A DNA stretch of 64,000 bases from Helicoverpa zea (Eukaryota > Arthropoda > Insecta > Lepidoptera > Noctuidae): contig NC_061454.1 of assembly GCF_022581195.2 (NCBI RefSeq), positions 3,844,001 through 3,908,000 of the forward strand. The letters run 5' to 3'. Both the position numbers and the translations under genes were made by a program. Of this stretch, positions 12,649 through 22,921 are shown in pieces. Position 1 is the stretch's first letter. Each line of letters starts with the position of its first letter. Under the pieces are notes generated by a model. It saw only the letters and a program-made list of their open reading frames with translations, was not told where the DNA came from and made no database searches.

Positions 12649-13243
12649 ACCTGTATTGTACTACTGCATTTCCTAGACTGTGGCACTTAATCGGCGTCGG
12701 GTCATTGATGTTGTATGTAACGGGTGCTCTCATTTGGCTACATTGTTCACTAATATAAATTAGTCATGCACAGTGCTACAAATCAGAATAAAATAAACTT
12801 GACTAAATACAGAGAGGTACTATTTCACTGTTATATTTCTACTACACTACATAAAACTGAGAAAAGAACTTCAGACGAAAAAAAAAACACCTGTATTATA
12901 CTTCTGTATTTCTTACACTGTGGCACTTAATCGGCGCTGGGTCATTGATGTTGTGGCTAACGGCTGCTCTCATTTGGCTACATTGTTCACTAATATAAAT
13001 TAGTCATGCACAGTGCTACAAATCAGAATAAAATAAACTTGACTAAATACAGAGAGGTACTATTTCACTGTTATATTTCTACTACACTACATAAAACTGA
13101 GAAAAGAACTTCAGACGAAAAAAAAAACACCTGTATTATACTTCTGTATTTCTTACACTGTGGCACTTAATCGGCGCTGGGTCATTGATGTTGTGGCTAA
13201 CGGCTGCTCTCATTTGGCTACATTGTTCACTAATATAAATTAG
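12649..13243. repeat. 240-bp tandem repeat, about 2.5 copies
   Basis: Three successive starts at about 12649, 12889 and 13129 give a period of exactly 240 bp. The second and third copies look identical over their shared length, whereas the first differs at several sites (for example TCGGCGTCGG against TCGGCGCTGG). The third copy stops after TAATATAAATTAG at 13243. No coding sequence was found. Confidence 0.9.
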
Positions 13244-13890
13244 CCGTAAGTACCCTCTGTTTGATGTGGTCGCTACTTGAATTTAATTAGAATTTGAGGT
13301 CTGTGTGTAGATGTTTGAGTAGTCATTGATTTTGTAATATGTTATTTGATAATGTGTTTGAATTTTAGGTTTAATATTATGATAAAAAGACGGCTCCAAA
13401 AGGATGGGATAATGGGTTTTATTTATCATTATGAAACTTACTAATTTACAAAACCATGAAAATAATCATACTATGATTGCTATTTTCTTTTCTTCATTAT
13501 ATATGTGGAATAGGATCTTATTTGTGCTTTATAATAAAAGTGTGATTTTGCTCAACAAGCGACCCACTTCTTACATGTATTTCTCCATTCGATGTAGCGA
13601 TTCGATAATCCAAATCAAAAGGTATTTTTATTTTTACTGAACGTATAATCATCGCGACCCCTTGTGTAATCAAAACAAACATTTCACAAACTTTTAAAGC
13701 TATTTTCGATAACATCGGTCCACAAACAAAAACGTCAACTACAAACAAGTTTGTCAGTTTGTGTGCTAACTTTAAATCCGATCGTACCTGTTCCGTTACA
13801 CGCTCAGTGTTGCGATCTAGGGCGGATCAAACAACTAATGATGGAGTCGTTTTGTTTTTGGTATGTTCTTTTGAGTTTGTTAATATTTTA
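13244..13890. other. Intergenic DNA, no supported gene
   Basis: Several short open frames exist on both strands but none shows a domain, splice-site support or composition unlike its surroundings. Confidence 0.3.
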
Positions 13891-13897
13891 TACTATA

Positions 13898-14030
13898 CTA
13901 AATTCTGCCAGTGGTTTTAGCCGCGTCCCTTGGAAAGTACTTCGTGTACCGGCATAAAAAATTGCTCGCAGACAGACTTTATATCAAATAAGATAAGTAC
14001 TTCCTGAGATAGACGATAGAAACAAAGAAA
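13898..14030 (-). mobile_element. Lep1-like Helitron fragment
   Basis: On the minus strand it shows the family core: the counterpart of TCTGCCAGTGGTTTTAGCCG, a short gap, then ACTTCGTGTACCGGCATAAAA as read on the + strand. Its ends are worn, so it is only a partial copy. Confidence 0.5.
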
Positions 14031-14595
14031 CATAATGTACAACCGGAAAGCTATTCAGATCTTGATATGCATTAAGAAACTATTCATCTGTATGACTTTT
14101 TACTGCCTCTTCAGGAAACATACCAATAACAAAAAGATTGATACATTTTCCAATTTTACATAGTTCAATTTTACATGGTTTATCCACCAGTATAAGATAC
14201 AAATGAAATTTAATTAATACTCCTTTTCAATACACAGGAAAAACCTTTGACTTTCCAGCAAGAAGTTTGTATATCAATAGTAAATCCGATAGTACAGTTT
14301 CCGTAACTCCGTGACTGCACCGATATCGACCGCGTGCAGTCGCCGGATGAAACTACGTCTGTTTGCATTTATTTGTCGCGGATATTGAAATTGTTTGTAT
14401 CATATTTCACGTGCTTGAGAGTTGTGATTAGTTGAAATGGCTGGCATAAAGTGGAGAGTATTGAAATAAGTCTACAAACTATTTGTTAGATGACACCTGA
14501 AATATGAAGACGTTTATTCACCTTATAAAAACTACAAATGAAAAATTTCTTCATTACAATATTTTTACATTAAACATCAAAATGTTTCACTACTA

Positions 14596-14682
14596 TCCGC
14601 CAGAGGTTTTTCTTTTCTACTTCCCGATGGAAATACTTTGCGCACCCAGATAAAAAGTCGCCCACATATTATTCTGACGTAT
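14596..14682 (-). mobile_element. Lep1-like Helitron fragment
   Basis: A short partial copy read on + as CCGCCAGAGG ... TACTTCCCGATGGAA ... AGATAAAAAGTCGCC. It ends where the SINE target duplication begins. Confidence 0.45.
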
Positions 14683-14696
14683 AAGCAGTATCACTG

Positions 14697-15090
14697 AAAA
14701 GTAAAAAAAGTCTTGGTGGCCTAGTGGGCAAAGAACCAACCTCTCAAGTATGAGGGCGCGGGTTCGATTCCAGGTCAGGCAAGTACCAATGCAACTTTTC
14801 TAAGTTTGTATGTATTTTTTAAGTATATCTTAGACACCAATGACTGTGTTTCGGAGGGCACGTTAAACTGTAGGTCCCGGCTGTCATTGAACATTCTTGG
14901 CAGTCGTTACGGGTAGTCAGAAGCCAGTAAGTCTGACACCAGTCTAACCAAGGGGTATCGGGTTGCCCGGGTAACTGGGTTGAGGAGGTCAGATAGGCAG
15001 TCGCTTCTTGTAAAGCACTGGTACTCAGCTGAATCCGGTTAGACTGGAAGCCGACCCCAACATAGTTTGGGAAAAAAGGCTCGGAGGATG
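14697..15090 (+). mobile_element. tRNA-derived SINE, family A, intact with target duplication
   Basis: The element carries a perfect polymerase III A box TGGCCTAGTGG (14717-14727) and a perfect B box GGTTCGATTCC (14761-14771), then a tRNA-unrelated body ending GGCTCGGAGGATG. It is flanked by a 14-bp direct repeat AAGCAGTATCACTG at 14683-14696 and 15091-15104, the target-site duplication expected from LINE-driven insertion. Related copies occur at 6646-7972 (interrupted) and 49510-49897, with fragments near 36318 and 48078. Confidence 0.9.
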
Positions 15091-15231
15091 AAGCAGTATC
15101 ACTGCTAAGTTGCATCTACACCTATTTCGTAGGTTTTCCGTTAACATAGCACAAATTGACATAAGATTATATACCAATAATATTAGAAACACTAGGAATC
15201 ATCTAAAATCCCAAACCAAACACCAGCAGAT

Positions 15232-15390
15232 GTAAACAAAAGCTCAACTATAAAGGGGCGGACAGACGAATGTTATCAGTCGTCTGTGGCGCGTCTCGCC
15301 GGTCGCTATCGATCGACTGCGACCAACGACCGAGCGAGGATGTAAAATCATTCGTGTGCGTTTGTTGCGGATATGGGGTGCAAATTGTGT
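15232..15390. repeat. Dispersed repeat, copy 1
   Basis: TGTAAACAAAAGCTC followed by an ATAAAGG-containing phrase and an ACG-rich stretch occurs here and again at 23706-23830 with substitutions. Variants of ATCGACTGCGACC recur near 14320, 23060 and 24225. The family was not recognised. Confidence 0.45.
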
Positions 15391-15559
15391 TGTTATTTAG
15401 CTATGCTGTGTTCTCGGGAGGATTTGAATGAAGGAGTCTGATTAGCGAAGTCGAGAGTTACGTATTGGTTATTGAATTCGCTTTTTGAGAGTTTAAAATA
15501 ATAGATAGATAGATATACTCTTTTTTATGTACACCAATTTAAAAAAGAAAAACAACAAC

Positions 15560-15650
15560 AAAACACTAATCTACAGATTTAAAAGTCGGTGACACAATGG
15601 GCGATCTCTTACAGACAACCTTTGGATGGATTGAGAATAAAAAAGAAATA
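15560..15650. repeat. Short dispersed repeat, LINE-end-like
   Basis: AATGGGCGATCTCTTACAGA followed by CAACCTTTGGATGGATTGAG recurs at about 25628-25682 with substitutions. It resembles 3' untranslated ends of lepidopteran LINEs. No reading frame is attached. Confidence 0.45.
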
Positions 15651-16131
15651 ACTGTATTGCAGGTAGTTTTTGGTGTACTATGTATATATGTATAATATTA
15701 ATACCTAAAAATAGACAAATAAAAAATATACAAGGTGTTGATTTGCATTTGTGCCATACTTCAGGAGGAGGACATAAAATACGTAAATAATCGATTGGAA
15801 TTACAAAAGACGGGAAATAGCTAATATGCACAGCTTTTTTTGTCATTGTAATGTCGTAGTATTTCAGAAGTAATTCACTTTTATGAATGAAAATGAATAA
15901 TCGTTGCGTATGCTTTGTGTTTGCGTTTGTGTGAGAGCACAGCACGGTTTTAAGGCCAGGAACACACGCGCCAAGTTTAAATACGGCTAGATGACATTGA
16001 CGGAATTCCGAAAAAAATAAATAAAAAAAAATTACGTACCAATTTTTTTGTTGATTTGGGTCGATAATCATTAGCAAAATTACGTCCTTGAATGTGGCAC
16101 GGATGCAAAACAACAGCTTGTATATGTATAT

Positions 16132-16777
16132 GTCGCAGGGATATGATAAAAACGGGGATATGATCAATTCCCTAAGGGATTTGATCAAATCACGGAGGAT
16201 GTTAAAATAGCAACACGATTTTATCTTTTCTCCAAACAAATCTAGTGAATTGAACAAATCCCTAAATTGGTTCAGTGAAATGACAAAAAAAATGTCAGTT
16301 CTTGTTTGGGTCGCGCTTGCAAACACTAGGCAAGCCGTAGGTGTCATAGATGTGCCTGTAAGAAAAATAATGTTTTATGTTATTCACGATGCCACAAATC
16401 AGCTGCATGTTTTAATAAGTGATTATTACAAATAGGCATATCATACGCAACTAAAATATTTTTTAAAGAAATTTTTGTTGATTCTTTCAAAAATTAAAAT
16501 ATTGTTCTGAGTAATCGTGATTTTTATATCAATATTTCCTTGTATTGCATACACCTGATTATCATAATTATGTAGGTATATCTTACCAAATAAACCTTTA
16601 AAATATCAAAGCAAAATTATTTTTGTCATTTCACTGAACCAATCTAGTGATTTGTTCAATTCACTAGATTTGTTTAGGGAAAAGATAAAATCGTGTTGTT
16701 ATTTTAACATCCTCCGTGACTTGTTCAAGTCCCTTAGGGAATTGATCATATCCCCGTTTTTATCATATCCCTGCGAC
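16132..16777. mobile_element. Foldback MITE with 158-bp inverted ends
   Basis: The left arm 16132-16289 and right arm 16620-16777 are inverted copies that differ at roughly nine positions by eye. The element starts GTCGCAGGGATATGATAAAA and ends with its complement. It lies inside an AT microsatellite, so the target duplication cannot be read. The 330-bp centre shows no transposase. Repeated GATTTGATCAA-like and CTAGTGAATTGAACAAATC phrases inside the arms suggest sub-terminal repeats. Superfamily not determined. Confidence 0.85.
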
Positions 16778-16817
16778 ATATATACATAATAAATAAATAT
16801 ATATATATGTATATATA

Positions 16818-16999
16818 TCTATAATATAAAAATGAACCGCAAAATGTGTTGGTAAACGCATAACTCAACAACGCCTGGACCAATTTGGCTAATTCTTTTT
16901 TTGTTGTGTTTGTTATTGTCAGGAGAAGGTTTTTATGAAAAAAAATTCGGTAAAGTAGAGAAGTCAGTTGACGGGAGCGAAGCCGCGGGCAAAAGCTAG
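16818..16999 (+). mobile_element. Lep1-like non-autonomous Helitron
   Basis: It begins TCTATAATATAAAAATGAA directly after A and ends GCTAG directly before T. That is the Helitron pattern of 5' TC, 3' CTRR and insertion between A and T. The 182-bp body has the family order of phrases up to GAAGCCGCGGGC. Confidence 0.7.
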
Positions 17000-17208
17000 T
17001 AATAAATAAATATATATATATATAAAATAGCACAAATATGTATATATTTGTATTAGAGTGTAACCAAGAGACCTTGATCTTTTGTCCTATTTCTGAATGA
17101 CACTAAAATCTGTGAAAGCCACGTCTTGATTTAATAGGTTAGTTTCATGGTAATATTTTCCATGCCTTGACACATTTTTCAACTATTGCAGTTATTCGGT
17201 ATTGTTAT

Positions 17209-17395
17209 TGTATTGTACGCTCATTTTATTATGTTAATCGACTCGCCAACGCACCACCACACAGGTCGACAGTCTGACAACGACCGACTCCCCACCGCTC
17301 GATCCGGTATTTATAACCGAGTGACGTATGCGCACGAGGCGTCATAATAATGACATAACCTATACAATGATGCACATGTACCTGCATACACTACA
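17209..17395 (-). mobile_element. LTR (3' LTR of the - strand retroelement)
   Basis: This 187-bp LTR matches 22735-22921 at every base by eye. On the minus strand it begins TGTAGTG and ends CA. It holds a TATA-like TTATAAATA and later an AATAAA. It is preceded on the + strand by GTTAT (17204-17208), which is repeated after the other LTR. Confidence 0.93.
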
Positions 17396-17408
17396 TCTCT
17401 CCCTTGTT
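17396..17408 (-). promoter_or_regulatory. Polypurine tract of the LTR element
   Basis: On the minus strand the 13 bases next to the 3' LTR read AACAAGGGAGAGA. This is the position and composition expected for the plus-strand primer of reverse transcription. Confidence 0.75.
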
Positions 17409-17509
17409 GTTTTGATTTTAACCTTGTTTCAAAAAGTCCAACAATCAAACTCATAAATATTTTGGTAATTTCTTAAAGATCTATCAAACACCTGCAGCAC
17501 AACAAAACC

Positions 17510-17660
17510 ACGCTATCAGATCAGTCCACCGATCACACTGCCATCAAACTGATTTACTTTGTTCCGTTTCCATTTCATTTCCCTTTCCATTTAAGGAGAC
17601 GACAGATATCGGTGATACTGCAGGACACTACATCCCTTCCCTTGTGAAATAAACATAAAT
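17510..17660 (-). other. Second purine tract and LTR-edge-like junction
   Basis: On + the phrase ACACTACATCCCTTCCCTTG (about 17625-17644) closely resembles the true LTR/purine-tract junction ACACTACATCTCTCCCTTG at 17389-17407. On the minus strand a roughly 46-codon open frame, from about 17790, ends in a TAG that overlaps this second purine tract. It could be a worn end of an ancestral pol frame, but no homology was established. Confidence 0.4.
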
Positions 17661-18045
17661 AAAAATCCGTCCCTTTGCAGACGGTAACATACCAGCATCT
17701 GCTTCAGGCTCAACAAGACAAATTCGTAGCAGTGATATCAGGCCGGCAAGTTTAACTTCAGGTTTTGTAGCCGCTGTTCCGGCTCTGTATTATATCTACA
17801 CTAGAGATGATCCGTCCATTTGGCAGACATCCCGCCAATCAGTCCATGTGAAATCAAGCAAGTCTCAAATATTGCTGTACCTTCAGATAATGAGCACTCA
17901 TCTTGCTTGGTTCGACTTCACTTAAAACTGATACAGAATGCATTGTTCCAAGGTAAAAGATCGGCATTAGGGTACCTCATCAATGCTTTTCACTCATTCA
18001 AAACCGTACGAGCCGTACGAGGAAAGTAATCACATAAGATCGTCC

Positions 18046-18298
18046 CAATTGAATGGTGACCTAGATGGACTGTTTCCAATTTGATGATGACCATATACTT
18101 TGTCACCCATTTAATGGTGACCACATACTTTGTCTCCAATTTAATGGTGATTCCATACTTTGTCACCCATTTAATGGTGACCACATACTTTGTCTCCAAT
18201 TTAATGGTGACTCCATACTTTGTCACCCATTTAATGGTGACCACATACTTTGTCTCCAATTTAATGGCGATCACATATTTTGTCACCAATTTAATGGT
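18046..18298. repeat. 30-bp minisatellite inside the LTR element
   Basis: About 8.4 copies of a 30-bp unit (core TTTAATGGTGACCACATACT) with alternating variants. Units read GTCTCCAA or GTCACCCA in turn, so there is a 60-bp higher-order period. Because 30 is a multiple of three, several frames on both strands stay open. These are by-products of the repeat. Confidence 0.95.
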
Positions 18299-19103
18299 TT
18301 AAATTGTAGTTCTATGTACGAGTTAAGTACTTTGTGTGCCTTGTAAGCAAGAGAATGCTAACTCAACTAATTTTGGTAATATGTAGTTTTTAATTTGAGA
18401 GTGGAATATCAAAGCCTATCATTATCTCAGCAATGTAACAAACAATCTGGTCTTCAACCCTATTGATCAGCGCTGGTACTTTGCACGTTTCTGCTAGTAC
18501 ACTCGCTGAAATTCTGATATAGGCTTTAAATACCCTACATCAATGTATGTCCAATATCTAGTCAAGAAACTGTAAGCTTCTTAGCATTCAACACCCAACA
18601 TATGAATACCTTACTGCATATAATAATGCGATAGGAATACTTATATTTCGGTTAGGCATCCAAAAACACTATTATCACCGGACATTGCGTTCTGTAATGT
18701 TTGTTTGCTTTTCCTAATGTGGTTTTCAAAAATTTAAGTAGTCAAAGAATTATTATGCTTTGATGGTAAGCTTTTTAGTATCATGGTTACATATTGATTA
18801 TAACGAAGGTGTAAAGTAACATTACGAATCAGATTTTAACTAATTAGAACCATATTATGCAACGAACGCACTTTAACAGGTGTCACTAACTTTGCACTAT
18901 ATATTTTGAAGCTGTGACATTCTGCATCACCATAAAATAGAAGAGTCCCTGACCCTCAACTCATGCTCTTCTTCCTTTCAACAAGGTGACAGCAGCTCAC
19001 AAACAGTTTTCTAGTCGATGCAATTTTCCTTTTGCAAAACAACCGCTAACCTTTCTAAAACATCTGTCTACACATAGATAAATGTGGGATTCTAATTCTA
19101 TAT

Positions 19104-19225
19104 CTCAATTTCATGAGCAGCTATGCTGCTCTCATGTCATACTTGACCTCATCAATTTGATGATCAGCTTTGTGCTGCTTCCATTTTTAATATTTTACGC
19201 TTTTCCAATTTCATGACCGCGTATA
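19104..19225. repeat. Degenerate hairpin repeats inside the LTR element
   Basis: CAATTTCATGA, CAATTTGATGA and CAATTTCATGA start at 19106, 19153 and 19206, a spacing of 47 and 53 bp. The first unit is followed by GAGCAGC TAT GCTGCTC, a perfect 7-bp hairpin; the second has CAGC...GCTG. The start phrase and the 47-bp step match the large array at 21489-21990. Confidence 0.6.
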
Positions 19226-19499
19226 GGTAACGTAATTTTTTTTTTTTTTTATGTAAGTATAGTTGGCTGCATAAGTATGTTTATAGTTTCGTTCAAAAGC
19301 GCTTACCCTTTATTGCAGCTGACTTTATCTACGTTGTTTCAGTTAGACAACCAGAATATAAAAATATTATTATCTTTTATAGGGACAGCACCCCAGTAAA
19401 TTTTTAAACGATTTGGTGACTAAGGGCAATTTTACTTCCTATACTTTAAGGAACACTTACTCAGATTATATTTTGCAGTAGGACTTAGGAACTTAATAA

Positions 19500-19700
19500 T
19501 ATTTTAGTGGTCATTTATTTATTTAGAACATATAATTTACATTTTTAAATATTAAATATAAAAATAAAAACATTTAAAAATATAAAAAATAGGTTACCAC
19601 CGATATCGGGCACAGGGTCCAAGGTATCGGTGGTTAGGGTCCCAGAGACAGAAACCTCCTCACAATACGTGCCGTATCAAGGAGTACTGCCTTCTAATAT
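19500..19700 (-). mobile_element. LINE 3' fragment nested in the LTR element
   Basis: On the minus strand this region reads as the end of a LINE reverse transcriptase frame, with residues like VRRFLSLGP before a stop, followed by an AT-rich tail. The resemblance to other lepidopteran LINE ends is from memory. Confidence 0.4.
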
Positions 19701-20442
19701 TTTAGTTATTATTAACCAAATGTCGACGCAACTGTGTAGTTTAATTAGCACAAAAGAGTAATAAATGTCGATAAATGTAAATAGTGATAAAGTTCTTTAC
19801 CTCTCGTGCGAGTCCAATTGTCTTACGGTAACCTAAGATTGGTGTTCTAAGATCAATTATTATTAACCCTAACGCTATGGACACAAGACATTATTTTGTT
19901 AATAGATATCCATCCCACCACCCATATGGATCTTATCTTATGGGATGGGTTGAGGAAATTACACAACTTTATATTACAAGTAGGTGTGCACTTCAAGAAT
20001 ATATTAATGTGATGATTTATTAACTTGAGATCAATAAATGGATTCTATTTCATATATGTTCATATATGGTTATGTTATTCGCCCCTATGGAAGCATATTC
20101 TTCCACAACTCTCAATGTACTTATACTGCTTATTGGTACTGCAATACTGTAAAACATAATTTGCAAATAACAATATTATAATGAGGGCCACTTTGTTAAA
20201 CTATTTGTAAACACCAATGTAAATCAATAAAAAAGAGGCTAAGATACCAATTAAAATTCATTCAAGCCTGAATCTTGAAGGTTTAAAAACCACACGCAAT
20301 CATCAACTTTTGAGAACTTGATTGCAACAATCATCCATGAGCTAATCATCATTAGACAGTTCCCAGAGTAAGTATCTACATTGGAACTCCTTCCAGGTAT
20401 CATCCTTAAAAGATTTTTTGTCACAGATGAGAAGGCCCAGTT

Positions 20443-20764
20443 GGGTAAATGATGATGATGTCCTCCTAGCCGATTATCGGCTACGGCGGCTGTACTCACG
20501 TAAGGGGATTAGCCAACTGCGCAGGACATATTATAGTGCACAAGCATTTGCGCAGACACAAGTGCACTCACTGTTCCTTCACTCTCATAACCCGATGGGA
20601 CGGCAATCCGACACGACCGGAAAGAGATCAGGCGCAGGACCGACATTTACGTGCTTTCCGATGCACGGGTGTATCAATCACCAACTTCCAGGCCCGACCC
20701 GGGAATCGAACCCGAGACCTCGTGCTCAGCAGCCGCGCTTGCGACAGCTAGACCAACGAGGCAG
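20443..20764 (-). mobile_element. tRNA-derived SINE, family B, nested in the LTR element
   Basis: On the minus strand the head carries an A-box-like TGGTCTAGCTG (20755-20745) and a perfect B box GGTTCGATTCC (20712-20702). The body then contains the complement of GGACATATTATAGTGCACAA. Open frames across it (for example the 138-residue one at 20418-20834) are SINE read-through, not a protein gene. Confidence 0.85.
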
Positions 20765-21488
20765 TTGGGTAGATAAAGTAGCATTGTCAAATAAATCACA
20801 GATTGCTCCAATGCTTAGTTCCATATTCTTTTGATCTAAGAGTTTTATATCAACCTAAAGTACTGAAATTACAATTGTGAGCTAGCATGTTTACCAAAGA
20901 TTCTATCTATTGAATACCAAAATTTTGATCCACATTTTCCAGCTAGTATTGCTGCTTGTATGCTGTTCTACTGTTCTGTATCTTCTGGAATATCTCTGTT
21001 GTATAACAACCTCTTTAATACAGCAAAATAAAGTAAAAGTATTGAAATTATACCTAGGGTGACTGAGCAACTGTTATAATTAACACTATTATGGGTAGGC
21101 AACCCACTAGAGGTGTTGATGGACTTGGATGTTGTGCATAGGTGAATACATACCAGTATAGCTGGGCGAGTTCTTCAACATACATGGCCAACCTACTACG
21201 GTCCCTCAATGTGCTGTTTGTTAAACTAGATACCTAGCACATGTTTGTCATTTGTAGAACCGTTGAGTATATAACCCACCAGTTTGTTCTTGTAATATCC
21301 TCTATATTGCAAGCACTTGAATTAAGTTAGTTAAGTACCAGAACAATATAGCAGGTATAAGTTGTTGACTAGACTCTGAGAAGTTAAGTTTGGAAGCTTT
21401 TTATGATCCAAATCACCGGGCACAGAAAATATAAAAATTATCAAGATTTAGTTGTTGCAGTAGTTGACAACTATCGCCAGATAATTTA

Positions 21489-21990
21489 TGCGTGTACAGT
21501 CAATTGAATGACCAGTAGACGTTCACTACCGTTAACTGTCAAGCTGTCAATTTAATGACCAGTAGATATAGACTACTGCCAACTGTCAAGATGTCAATTT
21601 AATGACCAGTAGATATAGACTACTGCCAACTGCCAAGCTGTCAATTTAATGACCAGTAGATATACACTACTGCCAACCATCAAGCTGTCAATTTAATGAC
21701 CAGTAGATATAGACTACTGCCAACAATCAGGCTGTCAATTTAATGACCAGTAGATACACACTACTGCCAACCATCAAGCTGTCAATTCAATGACCAGTAG
21801 ATATAGACTACTGCCAACAATCAGGCTGTCAATTTAATGACCAGTAGATACACACTACTGCCAACTGTCAAGCTGTCAATCTAATGACCAGTAGATACAC
21901 GCTACTGCCAACTGCCAAGCTGTCAATCTAATGACCAGTAGACATACACTACTGCTAACCGTCAAGCTGTCATTTTAATGACCAGCAGAT
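21489..21990. repeat. 47-bp hairpin minisatellite inside the LTR element
   Basis: Eleven copies with exact 47-bp steps (CAATTTAATG at about 21501, 21548, 21595, 21642 and so on to 21971). Most units contain CAGTAG, seven variable bases, then CTACTG, so each can fold into the same 6-bp hairpin. The stem halves are nearly constant while the loop changes (ATATAGA, ATACACA, ATATACA, ACATACA). The first unit has a broken stem. Confidence 0.93.
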
Positions 21991-22200
21991 TTTTGGAATA
22001 GAATAGGTCTTTATTTGCTTAGAATGCAGGCACTTACAAAATAGGATTGTAAACAACATAATAAGATCCGTGTACATTCCGCCTTGTTGGCATGCAAGCA
22101 CAACAATTATTAAACACAATTGATTATAAGGCAAATAGGTTATTGTATTATATCCTCTAGGAAATCCCACCACTGCTAAAATCGTCTTGACGACAATTCA
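21990..22200. repeat. Unclassified repeat-like segment in the LTR element
   Basis: AATAGGTCTTTATTTGCTTA followed by AATGCAGGCACTTACA resembles 3' ends of lepidopteran LINEs such as the one at 58720-58800. A short minus-strand open frame here has no recognisable domain. Confidence 0.3.
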
Positions 22201-22720
22201 ACAACCAGCAACTTTATATTGCTTCCAATAAATGCCTATTATTGAATAAACTTTGATGCAGGTTTAAGAATGAGTAAACTGATCACCAAGTAATGATTTT
22301 GTATTATAAATTACTCATTTGATAAATATTAACACCTGCAATAAATATTGCTACTTCCATTAGAATTGTAGCAAGGTAAACTTAAACAAAGAATTACGTA
22401 AAAAGGTTAAAATTTGTTTGCAATTCGGGTGATACATACATACATTAACATAAAAGTTATGTATACTTTGTCATTCTACTCTCTTCCCTTCCTTCTTTCC
22501 TTTTGCACTTTTTAATATGATTGAATATTAACATCGGTCAGAGGTTACTTGTTATCAAAGCTTATTTAGCATACATTAATTTGGTATAGGCATGAATAGG
22601 ACAAATTATTTAGTATAACCTTGTATATCAAATATTTTTCTGGATCACAGAACTAATAGGTAGTTCAAAATTATAAAAATTAGATAATAGGTAACTGTTG
22701 GTCCAAACACTCACGGTTTT

Positions 22721-22734
22721 ATCCTCGTCGCCAA
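22721..22734 (-). promoter_or_regulatory. Primer binding site for tRNA-Ser
   Basis: On the minus strand, one base after the 5' LTR, TGGCGACGAGGAT complements the last 13 bases of tRNA-Ser(GCU) including CCA (recalled, not looked up). It sets the orientation of the element. Confidence 0.75.
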
Positions 22735-22921
22735 TGTATTGTACGCTCATTTTATTATGTTAATCGACTCGCCAACGCACCACCACACAGGTCGACAGTC
22801 TGACAACGACCGACTCCCCACCGCTCGATCCGGTATTTATAACCGAGTGACGTATGCGCACGAGGCGTCATAATAATGACATAACCTATACAATGATGCA
22901 CATGTACCTGCATACACTACA
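22735..22921 (-). mobile_element. LTR (5' LTR of the - strand retroelement)
   Basis: Identical by eye to 17209-17395 over 187 bp. It is followed on + by GTTAT (22922-22926), the second half of the target duplication. The TATA-like motif on the minus strand makes this the likely promoter copy. Confidence 0.93.

Larger units (their letters stand above)
17209..22921 (-). mobile_element. Non-autonomous LTR retroelement with identical LTRs
   Basis: The element is 5,713 bp with two 187-bp LTRs that appear identical and a 5-bp target duplication GTTAT (17204-17208 and 22922-22926). On the minus strand the primer site directly after the 5' LTR reads TGGCGACGAGGAT (22733 down to 22721), complementary to the 3' end of eukaryotic tRNA-Ser(GCU) with CCA. 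A purine run AACAAGGGAGAGA precedes the 3' LTR (17408-17396). The interior has no long reading frame and no recognised gag, protease, reverse transcriptase or integrase. It must therefore be mobilised by a relative. The 5-bp duplication and Ser primer fit Ty3/gypsy, perhaps mag-like, but that is inference. Confidence 0.9.

Noticed and set aside
14717..14780. tRNA gene
   Set aside because: Good A and B boxes, but they belong to a SINE with body and target duplication.
15571..16347. 258-residue minus-strand open frame
   Set aside because: The longest non-LINE, non-Wnt frame, but it runs through a dispersed repeat and the left arm of the foldback element. It has no recognisable domain and is rich in phrases from repeat sequence.
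18065..18346. Repeat protein with 20-residue period (three overlapping frames)
   Set aside because: The 30-bp unit is a multiple of three, so frames stay open on both strands without selection for coding.
20418..20834. 138-residue open frame
   Set aside because: It lies over a family B SINE, including the tRNA-like head, and has no protein-like domain.
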